Shown piece after piece: positions 30,002 through 41,900 of a stretch of DNA of 64,000 nucleotides (position 1 is the stretch's first letter; the number at the start of each line of letters is the position of its first letter). A program made the position numbers and the translations under genes. The stretch is from Liquidambar formosana (lineage: Eukaryota; Streptophyta; Magnoliopsida; Saxifragales; Altingiaceae). The stretch spans positions 13,617,615 to 13,681,614 of the forward strand of contig CM077827.1 in NCBI GenBank assembly GCA_039720395.1. Reading direction: 5' to 3'. A model generated the notes under the pieces. The model had not been told where the DNA came from. It ran no database searches and saw only the letters and a list, made by a program, of their open reading frames with translations.

Positions 30002-33000
30002 ATGGCGGTTAGTACAAAACAGATGTCGCTCATTGTGGCAGCTTTTGGTGTAGCGTCCTTCATATTCGGAGTAGTTGCTGAAAATAAGAAGGTATATTTC
30101 TTTCGTGATTGATAGAAAAAAAATCAGTGTATTGAAAAAGCTTTTGACTTAATTTCCACATTTCTACTTGTGACAAATTTGGTTAGCTGCATTGTTTGCA
30201 AACTTATTTGGTTATGTTCCTTAATGATAATGTAATTTGAATTTCTTGAGATTATTATGATGAAAATATGCTCTCCTCTGGAAAAATGTCATAGTCTTTA
30301 TGAGAATTCTATTGAACGGTTGTATTCTTGTGAGATGAATTAATTGTTTTTTTTTTTTTTTTTTTTTTCAATGAAAATCAGCTGTCATTTAGCCATCATG
30401 TTCCAGCTTTGGGATGGCTAACTTTTCTGAATGATTCTCTTTGGTCACTGAGAAGATGGGGAAAAAAAAGTAAATTTGGAATTTCTCTAATATTTGTGAT
30501 TGCAATTATTAGTGTAAAATTCCAAATTTTCTTTTCCTTTGTTCTCCTAGCAACAAGTGGAGCAGAATTCTAATTCATACATATGTACATATGCGAAAAC
30601 ATGCATTCATACTTGAAAACTTTTTGGAAACATTAGCAGCCTTTTGTTTTTGGTAAATGAAACATTAGCAGCCTTTATTATCAAGTCCCACATCTTATAG
30701 GTTTCATAGTTTCTTCCCATTGCAGATTTCTAATTAAAGTTGTCACTGCTCTGTTATGGGTTTGGAATTTGGACTTGTTACTACCCTTTTCAACCCCTAT
30801 AAGAGTCTTAAAATTGTTTGATTGAACTTTCTTGGTTATGGGGTTTTGTATCGACATATCAATAGGCTATATATGATTTTGTTAGTTTCCTTCAAAATCT
30901 TGTTCATAAAAGCATACACACTATGATCTATTTATTAATTTATTTTTTCCAAAGTTGTGTTTCCTTGGCTGTCTAATTTCTTTGTTTTCCTCTTTGTCTG
31001 TATGCAGCCTGCATCTGGAACTCCAATTATGGGGAAAGGTGTTGTTATTTGCAAATATCCGTCTGATCCAACTGTTGTTTTGGGGTATCTGTCTGCTGTA
31101 TTTCTCATTGCATCTACTATTGCTGGCTATTTTTCTCTATTTTACCCTTATAAGGGGAAATCTATTCCACAGTCCACTTTGTTCAAAAACACCAGCTTTG
31201 TTGTGTTCTTCAATATTTCTTTGTAAGTACATTTTCTTTAGCCCTTTATATTTACTGTTTTTCCTATGATATTTTTTTCTGATCACTTAATATTTCTGCA
31301 ATATCTTGTTATTTCAATCATATTTTTATGAAAATTCCCACACTTTCTTGAAGATCTTGTAGCTTTAGTTTTTGTATCTTGTAGGATAATGGAGAGGTAG
31401 ATGTCATCTTTCACCAAATCATTATATCATTGGATCAATAGGAATAAACTCAACACTTCCCGTCCCCCCCCCCCCCCCCCCGCTCTCCTCTTCTCTCTTC
31501 TTTTTTTCTTTCCCCTACAGCAAAAGAAAGCTTGTTTGACCATATATACCCATAAAACTGATTAATTATGTCTAAGATTTGGAATGCATGGTTTTCCATT
31601 TGGATTAATTTAGTCCATGGGATCCATTTGTTTCAATAGAATTCATCCACAAAGCAAGTGATTATGAAAACAAAACCCGTTGGGTTGTTATAGTCTTTGA
31701 ATCTTCTCCTAAGACTCTTTCCTATGTTCCTATAGTCTTTGAAGTCACCCATGAAATTGATTGGATATGTTTAGTATTGGGAATGCAGGGTTTTTCGTTT
31801 GGATTAATTTAGGCCATGGGATCCATTTGTTTCAATAGAACTAGTTGGTGCACACGTGCGTTGCACATGGACTATCTTGATTTGTAGTTGTTTTCATAAA
31901 TGAAAATAATTTTTGTAGCTCACTTCATAGAATGTAAAATAATTTAAGAAAATACAATTTCTCAAGAAAAAATCACACAAAATAAATAAATAAATAAATA
32001 AAAAGAGAGAGAGAAAAAGAAATAATCCGTAAACAAGTAAAATTTTGGAAAACACTGCAACAATTAGAAATTGTTAGAGATTAATATTAATTAAAATAAA
32101 AGGTTATATTAAATGTGTAATAAAAAGTAGTATTTTTAAATTAATACTTAATTTTTTATATTGTTTTTTATTTTCTATTGTTTTGCTTCACATGATATTA
32201 CTTCCTTTTATACTCTCTATCTCTCATTTATCTTCTCCCCTTCTCACTTTTTCTTTTACTATTCAAAATCTAGACGTACTCCACCTACTATCATGTCTCA
32301 TTTATCTTCTCCTCAGCCATGCCAACTGTTATAGTAACTATGACTTATTATGACAGATGTACACTTTGTAAAATTAAAGGAGAATAGTTTAAAAATAATA
32401 TCAACAACTATTTACGTGTCTTGTGTAATTGTGACAAATGTAAATTCATAAGGAATATAAGATTATGGTACGTGATTTTTTATAAAATATTATTATTATT
32501 ATTATTTTATTTTTTTTGTAGTGGTTTATTTAAATATTAATGATATATTATAATTTTAACAAGTAATTCATGATCATTAGAGTTTATAAACAATATATAT
32601 TAAAAAGCTAATCAAAATTTGGAATGTAAAAATAGGGAAGAAATGTATAGGAATGAAAAAAGGAAGAGAGTTCGAGTAGAAGAAAAAGATAAAGGATCAT
32701 AAAAGTTTAGAAACCTAATTAGAATTTAATAAGAAAATAGCTAAATAATAGGACTCTTGGCTATATGGATTTTATTAAGGATAAGGTTAAAAAAGTAATT
32801 AAGTTTAAAAATGAGGGTTTAAAGGCCAATTAAAAAATTTTCTGACATTCACCTTTTTATATGTAGTATAGATTCATCTACAAAGCAAGTGATTTTGAAG
32901 ACAAAACCTGTTGTATTGTTATTGTCTTTGAATCTTCTCCTGAGACTCTTTCCTAGGTTCGTAGTTATGTAGACATAGTTATAGAGCTGCAAATTATTTG

Positions 33001-33703
33001 AGGAAGGCACCCTAGAGTTCTGTAAGAGCAATTTTGAATGCCTTAAGAGATTTGTGGTGAGAACCCATTGATATATTAAAAGAGCATAGAGATAGTATAT
33101 ATAGTCTCTGAAATAGAACCCCAAATCTCAGATTAGGTTTGACAAAATTACGGTCTTGGTTAATTTGCTTTTTCATTATGTTCAAATTTATGGTCATGCA
33201 CTAAATTTACTCAGTATAGGGATTGACATGGAGTTGTAACTCTTGGATATTACAATACCAAAATAGCTGCACTGAATTACTAGTGATTCTCATAGGATTA
33301 ACATGGAGTAGTTACTCCCTCTCTCTCCCTCTCTCGTGCTCTCTCTCTCTATGTCAATTGCCTTTCTTTTGCTGAACCAATGGTGATGAAATTGCACAGG
33401 TTTACGACTGGACTGGGCGCAGCAATGCTTTTATGGCCAACAATCACTGAGCAACTTCACCTGTCGCGCAACATTCATCACAATCTCAACTCAGATTGCC
33501 CAACTGCTAAGACTGGTCTCCTTGGTGGCGGCGCATTTTTATCTCTTGACGCTTCCCTCTTCTGGCTGGTTTCCCTTATGTTGGCTGAGAATGTTCGAGA
33601 GGACTATTTTGATCAAATAGAAGAAAATGTTAAAGGTGAGTATGATGAGGTTCTCACAAGCGATTATAATACACCGCCTGGATATGGAAAGGACTTTGCT
33701 TAA
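30002..33703 (+). CDS. DUF1218-family four-helix membrane protein
   Basis: Exons are 30002-30091 (phase 0), 31008-31222 (ends phase 2) and 33400-33703. All splice sites are GT-AG and the product is 202 aa with an intact stop. Four hydrophobic stretches are visible: residues about 8-25, 52-77, 95-120 and 150-172. The first is followed by AENKK. Family-like phrases are PASGTPIMGKGVVICKYPSD, LLWPTITEQLHLSRN and CPTAKTGLLGGGAFLSLD. The family is plant-specific and includes proteins linked to cell-wall lignin and leaf development (MWL, DESIGUAL, fiber protein Fb34); this member's role is not known from sequence. Intron 2 is 2.2 kb because a Helitron and a tandem duplication lie in it. Confidence 0.9.
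31464..31481 (+). repeat. Poly-C run in intron 2
   Basis: Eighteen consecutive C, followed by a pyrimidine-rich stretch. Length may be affected by sequencing. Confidence 0.8.
31550..32960 (+). repeat. ~190-bp tandem duplication interrupted by a Helitron
   Basis: Copy 1 is about 31550-31735. Copy 2 starts about 31740, is interrupted at 31840, and resumes at 32873 to about 32960. Shared landmarks are CCATGGGATCCATTTG and ACAAAGCAAGTGATT. Because copy 1 is uninterrupted, it shows the empty insertion site. Confidence 0.85.
31841..32872 (-). mobile_element. Non-autonomous Helitron in intron 2
   Basis: On the minus strand it begins TCTATACTACATATAAAAAG and ends ACCAACTAG. These are the 5' TC and 3' CTRR termini of Helitrons. 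It sits exactly between A and T with no target duplication. The uninterrupted sister copy reads AATAGAATTCAT where this copy has AATAGAA, the element, then TTCAT. The 3' hairpin (GTGCACACGTGCGTTGCAC, 31848-31866) lies just before the CTAG end. The element is 1,032 bp, AT-rich, and encodes no Rep-helicase. Confidence 0.88.
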
Positions 33704-33851
33704 AAGTTGTCTGTGCCAGCAAGACAACTAGCATATTTGTTGGCTCTTTAGGTTTTAGACTTGCGATGTATGACCACAGTTGCCTCTCACTAGATGGTAA
33801 ATACTCACAGCTATGGAGCAGACATTTAGTTCAATCCTCTACTATATGAAC

Positions 33852-33857
33852 AATAAA
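33852..33857 (+). terminator. Polyadenylation signal of the DUF1218 gene
   Basis: AATAAA lies about 150 bp after the stop codon, the first canonical signal downstream of it. Confidence 0.6.
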
Positions 33858-33899
33858 GAATTTCCTTTTCAGAGATGTATATGGCAAAGCTGCGTACTT

Positions 33900-35894
33900 A
33901 TCGATTAAACTGTAAATATCTTAATTATTGTTCTCTTTTAGTCTTCTTCCTCTTCCTCTTTTTTTTTTTTTCCCAGTTGTTTCTCTCCTTTGTGTATTGG
34001 GTTTTTGTTAGTGGTTCAATCGCTACTTTGTGCTTGAATTGAACTTGAAATTCTTGGCTCTTACTATTTTATTTTTATTTTTAATTTTATTTTATTACAA
34101 ATGTCGGTGATATGTGCTTTACTTCTGTTGGTGTGGCATATCCGTGATCAAAAGCTAGTATGCATGATAATTCCATGTAGAGGATTATTTATAGCAAAAA
34201 GAACAAAAGCTTGATGTGGTTTCCTATGAGTATGGTTTTATATAGGGGCATTGGGGCTCAAGTCCAAAAATTAATGCTTGTATTGTATAAAGTCCCTCTT
34301 TAAAAACACATTTAGCATCTAGTACACTATAAGTTGGGATGACAAAAATGCTCCTACTATAAAGGCACAAATCGTATAAAGATCAGAAATACAAATCACT
34401 CATTTGGAAAATCTCCTTGAATTTCGGCCAAATTCCTACAAAATCTCTACCACTCAAATTCTTCCCTTCCACTCCCACGTCCCCTACTTTCCCTACCATG
34501 ATATGCTCCACTTTTTCCTTCTTAATCTCCCTCAATTAATTCTCATTACTCCCCTCCATTATTTTCACCCGTTCATAACTCTCCTCCTTTATTTTCCCAC
34601 ACTTCCCAAAACTCTATCTCTCTCTATCTTTGTCAGGTCCTTCCTTACCTCCCTCAATTCCCTCAATTACTACTCCTACTTTTTCTCCCCTTATCATTCA
34701 CAATCTTACAGGCATTCCTTTGATAGTAGACCCTCTGTTTCATCATGTAACTTTTTGAGCATGTAACTAAATCTAGGTGGTTTTCTTTTTTTTTTTTTTT
34801 TTTTTTTTTTAAGAAATTGAATGGGTAATTAGTTACCTAGGTCTCAGTTACATGTAACTAGATATGTATGTGTAGTTACTGTAATTGTGATAGCAGGAAC
34901 AGCTACATGATGAACAAATAGATGAAGAAGACGAAGTGTAGGCATGTAATTATTCATGTAACTAAACATAGGGGTTTGTTTTGATTTATTTTGAATTCCG
35001 ATTTAGGGATTTTGACATTGTTGATGTGGGTTATGAAATTTCATATATTATTTGGAATAGTTATATTGCGAATTTTTCTGAAAATACACATACATGTGGG
35101 TTAGTTATATGAATTTATATAAAATAAGTTTACAAAAAGGCTATCATCAACTAGTTACATCTGTCGAAGTTTGACAAGTATGAATTTTATTGGACATTTA
35201 GCAAACCTAAATAATGATTGGGATGGGTTTGATTCCATAAATCGTGGCTAGTTTTCCATTTAAAACCTTGCCATATGTGTTTAGAAAGGTAGTATAATGA
35301 ATGGGATGGATTGATTTTGAAAATCGTAGTTAGTTTTCCTTTTAAAACCTTGCCATATATGTTTAGAAGGGCATTAGTGGTATTCATGGCAAGATTTTTA
35401 TAGCTATTCTTAAAATGTTACTGTTTCTTCATATGTGGTAGACTTGAGGCTAAAAGAGTTTTTATAGGTGACTTGAGGCTTGAACAAATTCCCAAACGTG
35501 TACCTCCCACTAATTTCCCCTTTGTATCCAACTGTTCAGCTTCCTTTTACTTATCGTACAACTACTATGGGTTGTAATAATTTTGTAATAATTTTATGAA
35601 ATTTCAAGTTACTTTCCCCAAAACCATGCAAGAGGAAAAGAATAAATAAATGCCAGATGCTTCATTTTGAAGTTGTTAATTTTGAGAGAAACTTCCTTAA
35701 ACTATGTGGATTTTATCAGTCATCTCTTTCTCAGTTGGCAGACTCAATTTTGCTGCTGCATGACCCCAAAAGAACGAGAGACATGCATTTTAGCAAAGTT
35801 TCTATTGCAAGTTCTATCGCCCCTCAAAAATTTTTTAGTTTCTTTCTAGGGGTAATGTATATCCCCTCAAAATGTTGAATGGCTGGCCCCAGAG
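33900..35894. other. Intergenic DNA, no gene; ~85-bp tandem duplication
   Basis: No supported gene lies between the DUF1218 and PRMT5 genes here. At about 35213-35375 a segment ending AAAACCTTGCCATAT(G/A)TGTTTAG occurs twice in tandem. T runs at 33959-33972 and 34787-34810. Confidence 0.5.
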
Positions 35895-36832
35895 TAGGGC
35901 TACAACTTGGATGGTTTGAGCTCACCCAACCTGGTCAATAGACGGATTGGACAAATAGTTTTTAGAAATTGGGTGGGGCTTGGGTTGGAAAATATCAACC
36001 CAATTTAAATCGGGTTGGGCTTGGGAAGGGGGTTAGTTAACCTGAACTCGACCTATATAATATATAATTTTTTTTAATATTTTTATATGCATTAAATATG
36101 ACATCATAGGGGACTTGTATGAGAAATTGTTAAAGGAAGATGTGCAATCGGCTGGAGAAAGATGTCCAGCCAGATTACTTTCTATTGTTTTTTCCTTTTC
36201 TTTGGGGGGGGGGAGGGAGGAATAAAATGGGAGCTTTATTTAGATTGTTAGACCTAACCTAGCGTTTAATAGTTATAAAATCTCCTCTTTTAGCAAGAAA
36301 AAGAAAAAAAAAAAATAGTAAAATCTACTAGAATCATGGGATTATAATCCATGTTTAACCTAAAAGGCTCTTTAAATAAGTTTCCATGGATGTCAATTTT
36401 TCTTATTTTTCTGAGTTAGTTCTTATCATTTTGGCATCAGAGTACTCTGCCGCCGCATCTCTCCTCATTCCCCAGTCCCCATCGGCTACTAATGAGTAAT
36501 GTTGTCGATTTTATTGAAGCAGGTTAATCAATTGAGTTTAGATGATTAAGATTTGTAGGCATATGCAACAATGCATTTTTATTTTATTGAAGACGGTTTA
36601 CTAAAGATGAAAAATAAAAAATGAAATTAATAAGCTAACCCGCACAACCCGCTCAACCCATGTAATCCATGCTCAACCCATGCCTGCCCAACCCGAGCAC
36701 GGGTTGAGCTTGGGCTAGGAATGTTCAACCCGAAGTATGGGTTGAGTTGGGCTTGGGCGTAAGGATTTACACTCAGGGTTGAGTTTGGGTTGATCTCTCA
36801 ACCCACCCCAACCCGCCCAAGTTGCAGCCCTA
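35895..36832. mobile_element. hAT-like non-autonomous TIR element
   Basis: The left end TAGGGCTACAACTTGG is inverted at the right end (CCAAGTTGCAGCCCTA), and similarity continues through GGTTTGAG/GGGTTGAG. The flanks CCCCAGAG and CTTAAGAG share 5 of 8 bases, a weak 8-bp duplication. The interior repeats the phrase for 'CCCAACC / GGGTTGAG' and has no ORF. Confidence 0.6.
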
Positions 36833-38724
36833 CTTAAGAGTACTGCATAATTTGCAACAATACTACTTTTTTAATTAATTAGTAGAACAAAATCCGAATA
36901 AGTAGCATGTGCCTAGAGCATTAATCAGGCTGTGAGCATCTCGAACCTTATGAAGGGAATTTGTTCTATTTGGGGAATGCAAGATGAGAGATTACCATTT
37001 TTTTTTTCCTTCCAAAAAGATAAGAGAACATGCATGCACTCACAGCGGAGTCAAAACCAAAACCTCTGTAAACCCTACATCTTTATTAGATTGGGACATG
37101 CTATTAGGCCCAAAGGCCATTGGTGATTTATTGGATTTTCAACGTATTAATTCCTTCCCATATGTCTAAATGTATGGGTGATGTGACGGAAGGGCAATGT
37201 TTGCACTCAGTTGCTTAGCCTAAGTACAATGTATATGTGAATTGATCGGCCCAACCCCAAAAGGCTATACGCAATCAGGCAATTAAAGGAAGCTTGGGAA
37301 CAATCACCTAAATTGGGTCTTTAACCCAGGGTTTGTACTGAAAATATCAGTGAGAAAGTTTATAGCATTGGAGGTTTATTGTATGGATTGTGGAAAAGCT
37401 CTTCCATAGGGTGTCTTCCTTTCTTTTATATCGGCTGCATAGTAATTGTTGTTCATGATTCCATGATCTCTAACATAATGGTCTTTAACACGGACGTTTC
37501 TTCCTTGTATAGCCGTTTTTTGAAAGCTTCTTGTTCCTCCTAACATCATTATTTTCTTGAATCGATATTATTACATGCTCCGTCATATTCTTCCCCATCG
37601 GTAAAGCTTCACAAAAGAAACAAATCAAATTTTCAAAGTAATTGGGTTATTTATTTATTTATTTATATTTATTTGGATGCATCTATTCTTACATTGTCTT
37701 TAAAACCGATCAATATGGTGTGAGAGTGTCCTTTTTTGTAGGATTCCAAAACAGTGTTGGTAGTGAATTAGGCTTTGCTATGGGCAGATTCGGATTGCCC
37801 GTAAGTCCATAGCAAAGAAATTTAAAGGAATCACACCATGTTTTTTTATCTATAATCTCTCAGGTTGTTTTTTTATTGTCTGTGTAAAATTACATTGTGC
37901 AAATGAGGATAGTGTTGATTTTCTGTCAAAATCAAATCAGGTGTATGCTGATGACCCAAACCCGCTTTGCCCAATAATCATTGTTCTTGTGCTTGTTACA
38001 GAAACAATAGATGACTTAAGCGAGGAAAATGTAAGAAAGGAAGGTCTTACGTGGTTTTGAAAACCTTTGATCGTTAATCCAAAAAAACCAAAAAGCTTCG
38101 CTAGCACACATAAGAATTTTTTATGTTTTTTGCTAGCACACGTAAAGAATATACATACAAAAAACACAAATGAGGGAGTTGACAAAAACAAGTATTCCAA
38201 AAGCCTGTTCGATGCTTGTTAAATAATAATTAAAAAACGAAAAATCCGATCGTAATCAAGCTTGGGATGAGCAAACCCCCAATCGAAAGTTATTCAACCG
38301 GTTTGTGGAGAAGTGTTTCAACTCCGAGGGTTGGGCCTCTCGTTAGAATTCAGCAACTCGATCCAAGTCGCCCAAGTAGTACGGTTGTAACCCGAGGAAA
38401 TACTCCTTAGCTGGGTTGGGAATTTAGAACGGTGTTGCCGTGTTGGTCCGGGTTCAACCCGCCCATTTGACAGCCTTCAATGCTTGTTAATTGCTGCCTT
38501 GGTCTAGTGCAATTGTGCAGGCACTTGCCCTAAACCCTAGCCGACGAAACTTTACAGCGTATTATAGTCCGACACCTCATGTTTGAATGGAAAAACCCTA
38601 CTAAAAACCCTCCTTCATCTATAACTCTCAGAAGCAAAAACTCTCTCTCTCTCTCTCTCTACACACAGATTTTCTCCCTCTTGATAAAAAAGAGTGAGTG
38701 TAAGCAAATTACAAAGTGTGGAAA
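36833..38724. other. Intergenic DNA and presumed PRMT5 promoter/leader
   Basis: No gene is supported; the minus-strand frame 37937-38200 has no recognised domain. The last 200 bp before the PRMT5 ATG are pyrimidine-rich, with a CT run at 38641-38660, a common feature near plant transcription starts. Confidence 0.45.
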
Positions 38725-38951
38725 ATGCCGCTGGGAGAGAGGTTAGGGGATAAGAGCGAATCGCGATATTGCGGAGTGGAGACTGAGTTCGACGATGACA
38801 TGCCTCAGCTTTTGTCCTTCAACATATCCTCTGGTGGCTTTGATTTCGTCGTCTCTCCTTTGGTCCGTCACCTTCTGCCTCATATCTGTATATATATAGT
38901 TTAGGCCTCATTGAGTAACTTCTTGTCTCTCTCTCTCTCTCTCTATATATC

Positions 38952-38990
<39 letters not shown>

Positions 38991-41900
38991 ACCTTGATGG
39001 GGATATATATGGTTTATGGTGGCCAATTAGCCAGCCACATATCGGCCGAAAGGCTGTCACTTTTTGGGTGAATGGTCAGTAAGTCACCTGCAGCATCGCC
39101 CATGTTGCCACATGGTCAGTAAGTCACCTACAGCAGTGCCCGTGTTGCCGGCGACCTTGTATAGTGAAGCTGGATGATTCTGGTTTTACGGTTAGGAGGT
39201 TTAACCACATCTGTATAGTTTGTAGTTGAGATTGCGTTTAAGTTGCTGCAAATGTTACTTGTGATGTTTCTTGATCAAAAAAAAAATAAAAAAATAAAAA
39301 AAATAATATGTTACTTGTGATGTCCAAGTGGTCAATATCAGTTTATTTTAACAGAGAATTATTAGCATTTTTCTGGACAATCTGCTTCCTCATTTTTCTC
39401 AACTCTTTTGCCTTTCCATTGATTTTAAGGATTTCTTCTTCTGTTCTCAAAAATATTATGCCACCATTGTTTAAGTGCTGTGATTTTCTATAATTTCTTA
39501 TTGGATAAACGATATGGGTACCTGTTTACCTCTAGCCATTGGTCTTTAAAAATAGATATGTAAATGTTTTCATGAAATATCTTTAGTATATTGTCAAGAT
39601 TTGATGTTTTACAATTTTTGAAACTTGGTCATGTACTCAAATAATTTGTTGTGCTGGTTATTTGGGGTTTTTGCATTTGGTGGTTTTTTTCCAACTCTTT
39701 AATATTCTTAGGGCTTGTTTGTTTGATCGGAATCGGGGCAAGTGGAATGAATTGAGATTTCAAGGGTGAGCCACTGCGATAAGAGAGAGGAAAGGAGAAG
39801 AGAACATATGAGAAAGAGGAACAAAAAGAAGAAGAAAAAAAAAGAGGGAGAGCATATGAGAGGTAGAATCATAAGCCTCTTGAGAGCCTCAATCTCATTA
39901 CCATGGCCTGGGGTGGTAATGGGATTGAAGCTCTCAAGAGGCTTATGATTCCACCTCTCCTCTACCTTTTCTCCTGTCCACTCTTTCATCATGGCGGCTC
40001 TCCATTTTTATTTTTTATTTTTATTTTTTAAGGTCAAGCAGTCCTGTGATGGCTCACTAAGTCACTATTGAAACTCATTCCATTCTGCTTGCCCCGATTC
40101 TGGCCAAACAAAGGAGGCCTTAGAAAAAAGATCAATTATCAAATGTTAATCGTCAAAGAAAGTATTAGATGATTGCATTATAATTACTAGAGTCTCTTAT
40201 TTTTCTACTTGATAACTTTAGATATCTTTATGTTTTTGCCTTTGGACAATTAGACTTGCACTTTTTATTTGACTTCTGGTGGCCAACTAGCCAGTCACAT
40301 ATAATTTGAATGACTATAATTTTCTGTGAAAGGTCAGTGAGCTCACATTTACTGTGTTGGTGACCTTTTGTACTGAAGCAGGACTCTATTTTCAGTCATG
40401 CTATTAAAGTACATTTGTATACATTGTAATTGTGCCTTGGCCTTGGTTGATTCAGAATTTTTTTTTCCATGAATGTTATGTTGCAGTGTAGAACAAGAAA
40501 AAACCAATTCATATTACAAGATGGACAAAATATAAGTTTTTCTGGTCATACTATGTTGTTTTATTCAGTATTCCCTCCTTTATGGACTATAAACAATGCC
40601 TTGAGGGTTAAGGTTAGTTATGGAACAAGTCACAATGTTGAGAAGAAGTCATGTATTGCTGTGCCTCTTGAAGAGTTAAAGGGCATTTCATGGGTAATTG
40701 GGTAACCCAATGTTGCGGGTTTTATGATGGTTTGGTAGGGGATAGCAAATAAAGATGAAATTGGTACTTTGTTGATTGGTTTGAACTTTTGAAGGAAGGG
40801 ATGCCCCAAGAATGTGTTTAACTTCTTGGTGAAAGGATATGTTCGCAATACAATCGATAGGTTTGAGAATGGCAAGCGTAGTAACATTTTGAAAGAAATG
40901 GTGGATCTTTCTAGAACTCTGGTTCATGTTTTCTCTTGCACTCCCACATGTACCAGGTTGGGGGCAGATGTTTTGGCTAAGAGGGTTGCCATAACTCCAG
41001 AAAAATTAATAGGGGATCACATGCCACTTTCCCATTGCTTTGGGTGGTGAGGCTTGGGTTTGTGCCTGGACGGGCTTTTGTATATGCAGTTTTTCTTAAT
41101 TTTTTCAAGAGGATTTTCTTTCTTCATGTGTAATTTTTCTTCTCTCGATGAACTCTTCGTTTCTTGTTGAAAAAAACAAAGAAATGGTTAAGTGGAATGT
41201 ACATTTTATTTTAAATGAATATGATTTGTTCTGTGGGATTGCTTCTTTTTTACCCATGCATATTTTACATAGCTGTGTGTTTCTTCGGGTAAATACAGTG
41301 TATCTCTTGATTACCTTGAATATATATTTTTGTTTATGTGGACATGCATGTTTTTTTTTTTGAACTTCTAGTGGCCAATTAGCTAGTCACATATCAGCCA
41401 ATGGCTGTCATTTTGTGTGAATGGGCAGTTTAGGTCACCTACAGCATTGTGTTGTGGCCTTTTATAGTGAAGCATGACTTGGGTTTCACTCATAGGATTT
41501 CAATCACATTTGTATATTTTGTAATTTTTGCAATGGTTTTTGCCGATTATAGGATTGTTGATCTTCCAATTAAAATTAACTGTACTTAATTATCTATTTA
41601 GTAGAGGTTTATTCTCTTGTCTTGGAGAGCTTACTTATCTGGGATTATGTTTAAATTATTTTTAACTATCCAAAATTATGAATGATGGAATAAATTCACT
41701 TCTTTAAGAAAAATATTTGTATAATTCACAACCAGCTTGTAGACATTATATGTGAAAACAATTCTTTGATTTTAAATGTTAAACCAATGTTTTGAAAACT
41801 GGTCCCGACACTCACCCGGTCAAGACACCAAGTTGGTTCAATCTAGTTCAACCGGCTGGGTGAATTGGGCCAACCGGTTATGATGTATAAATGTATAAAA

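Noticed and set aside
37937..38200. Minus-strand frame with a hydrophobic N-terminus
   Set aside because: AT-rich intergenic DNA, no domain, no splice partners, upstream of the PRMT5 leader.
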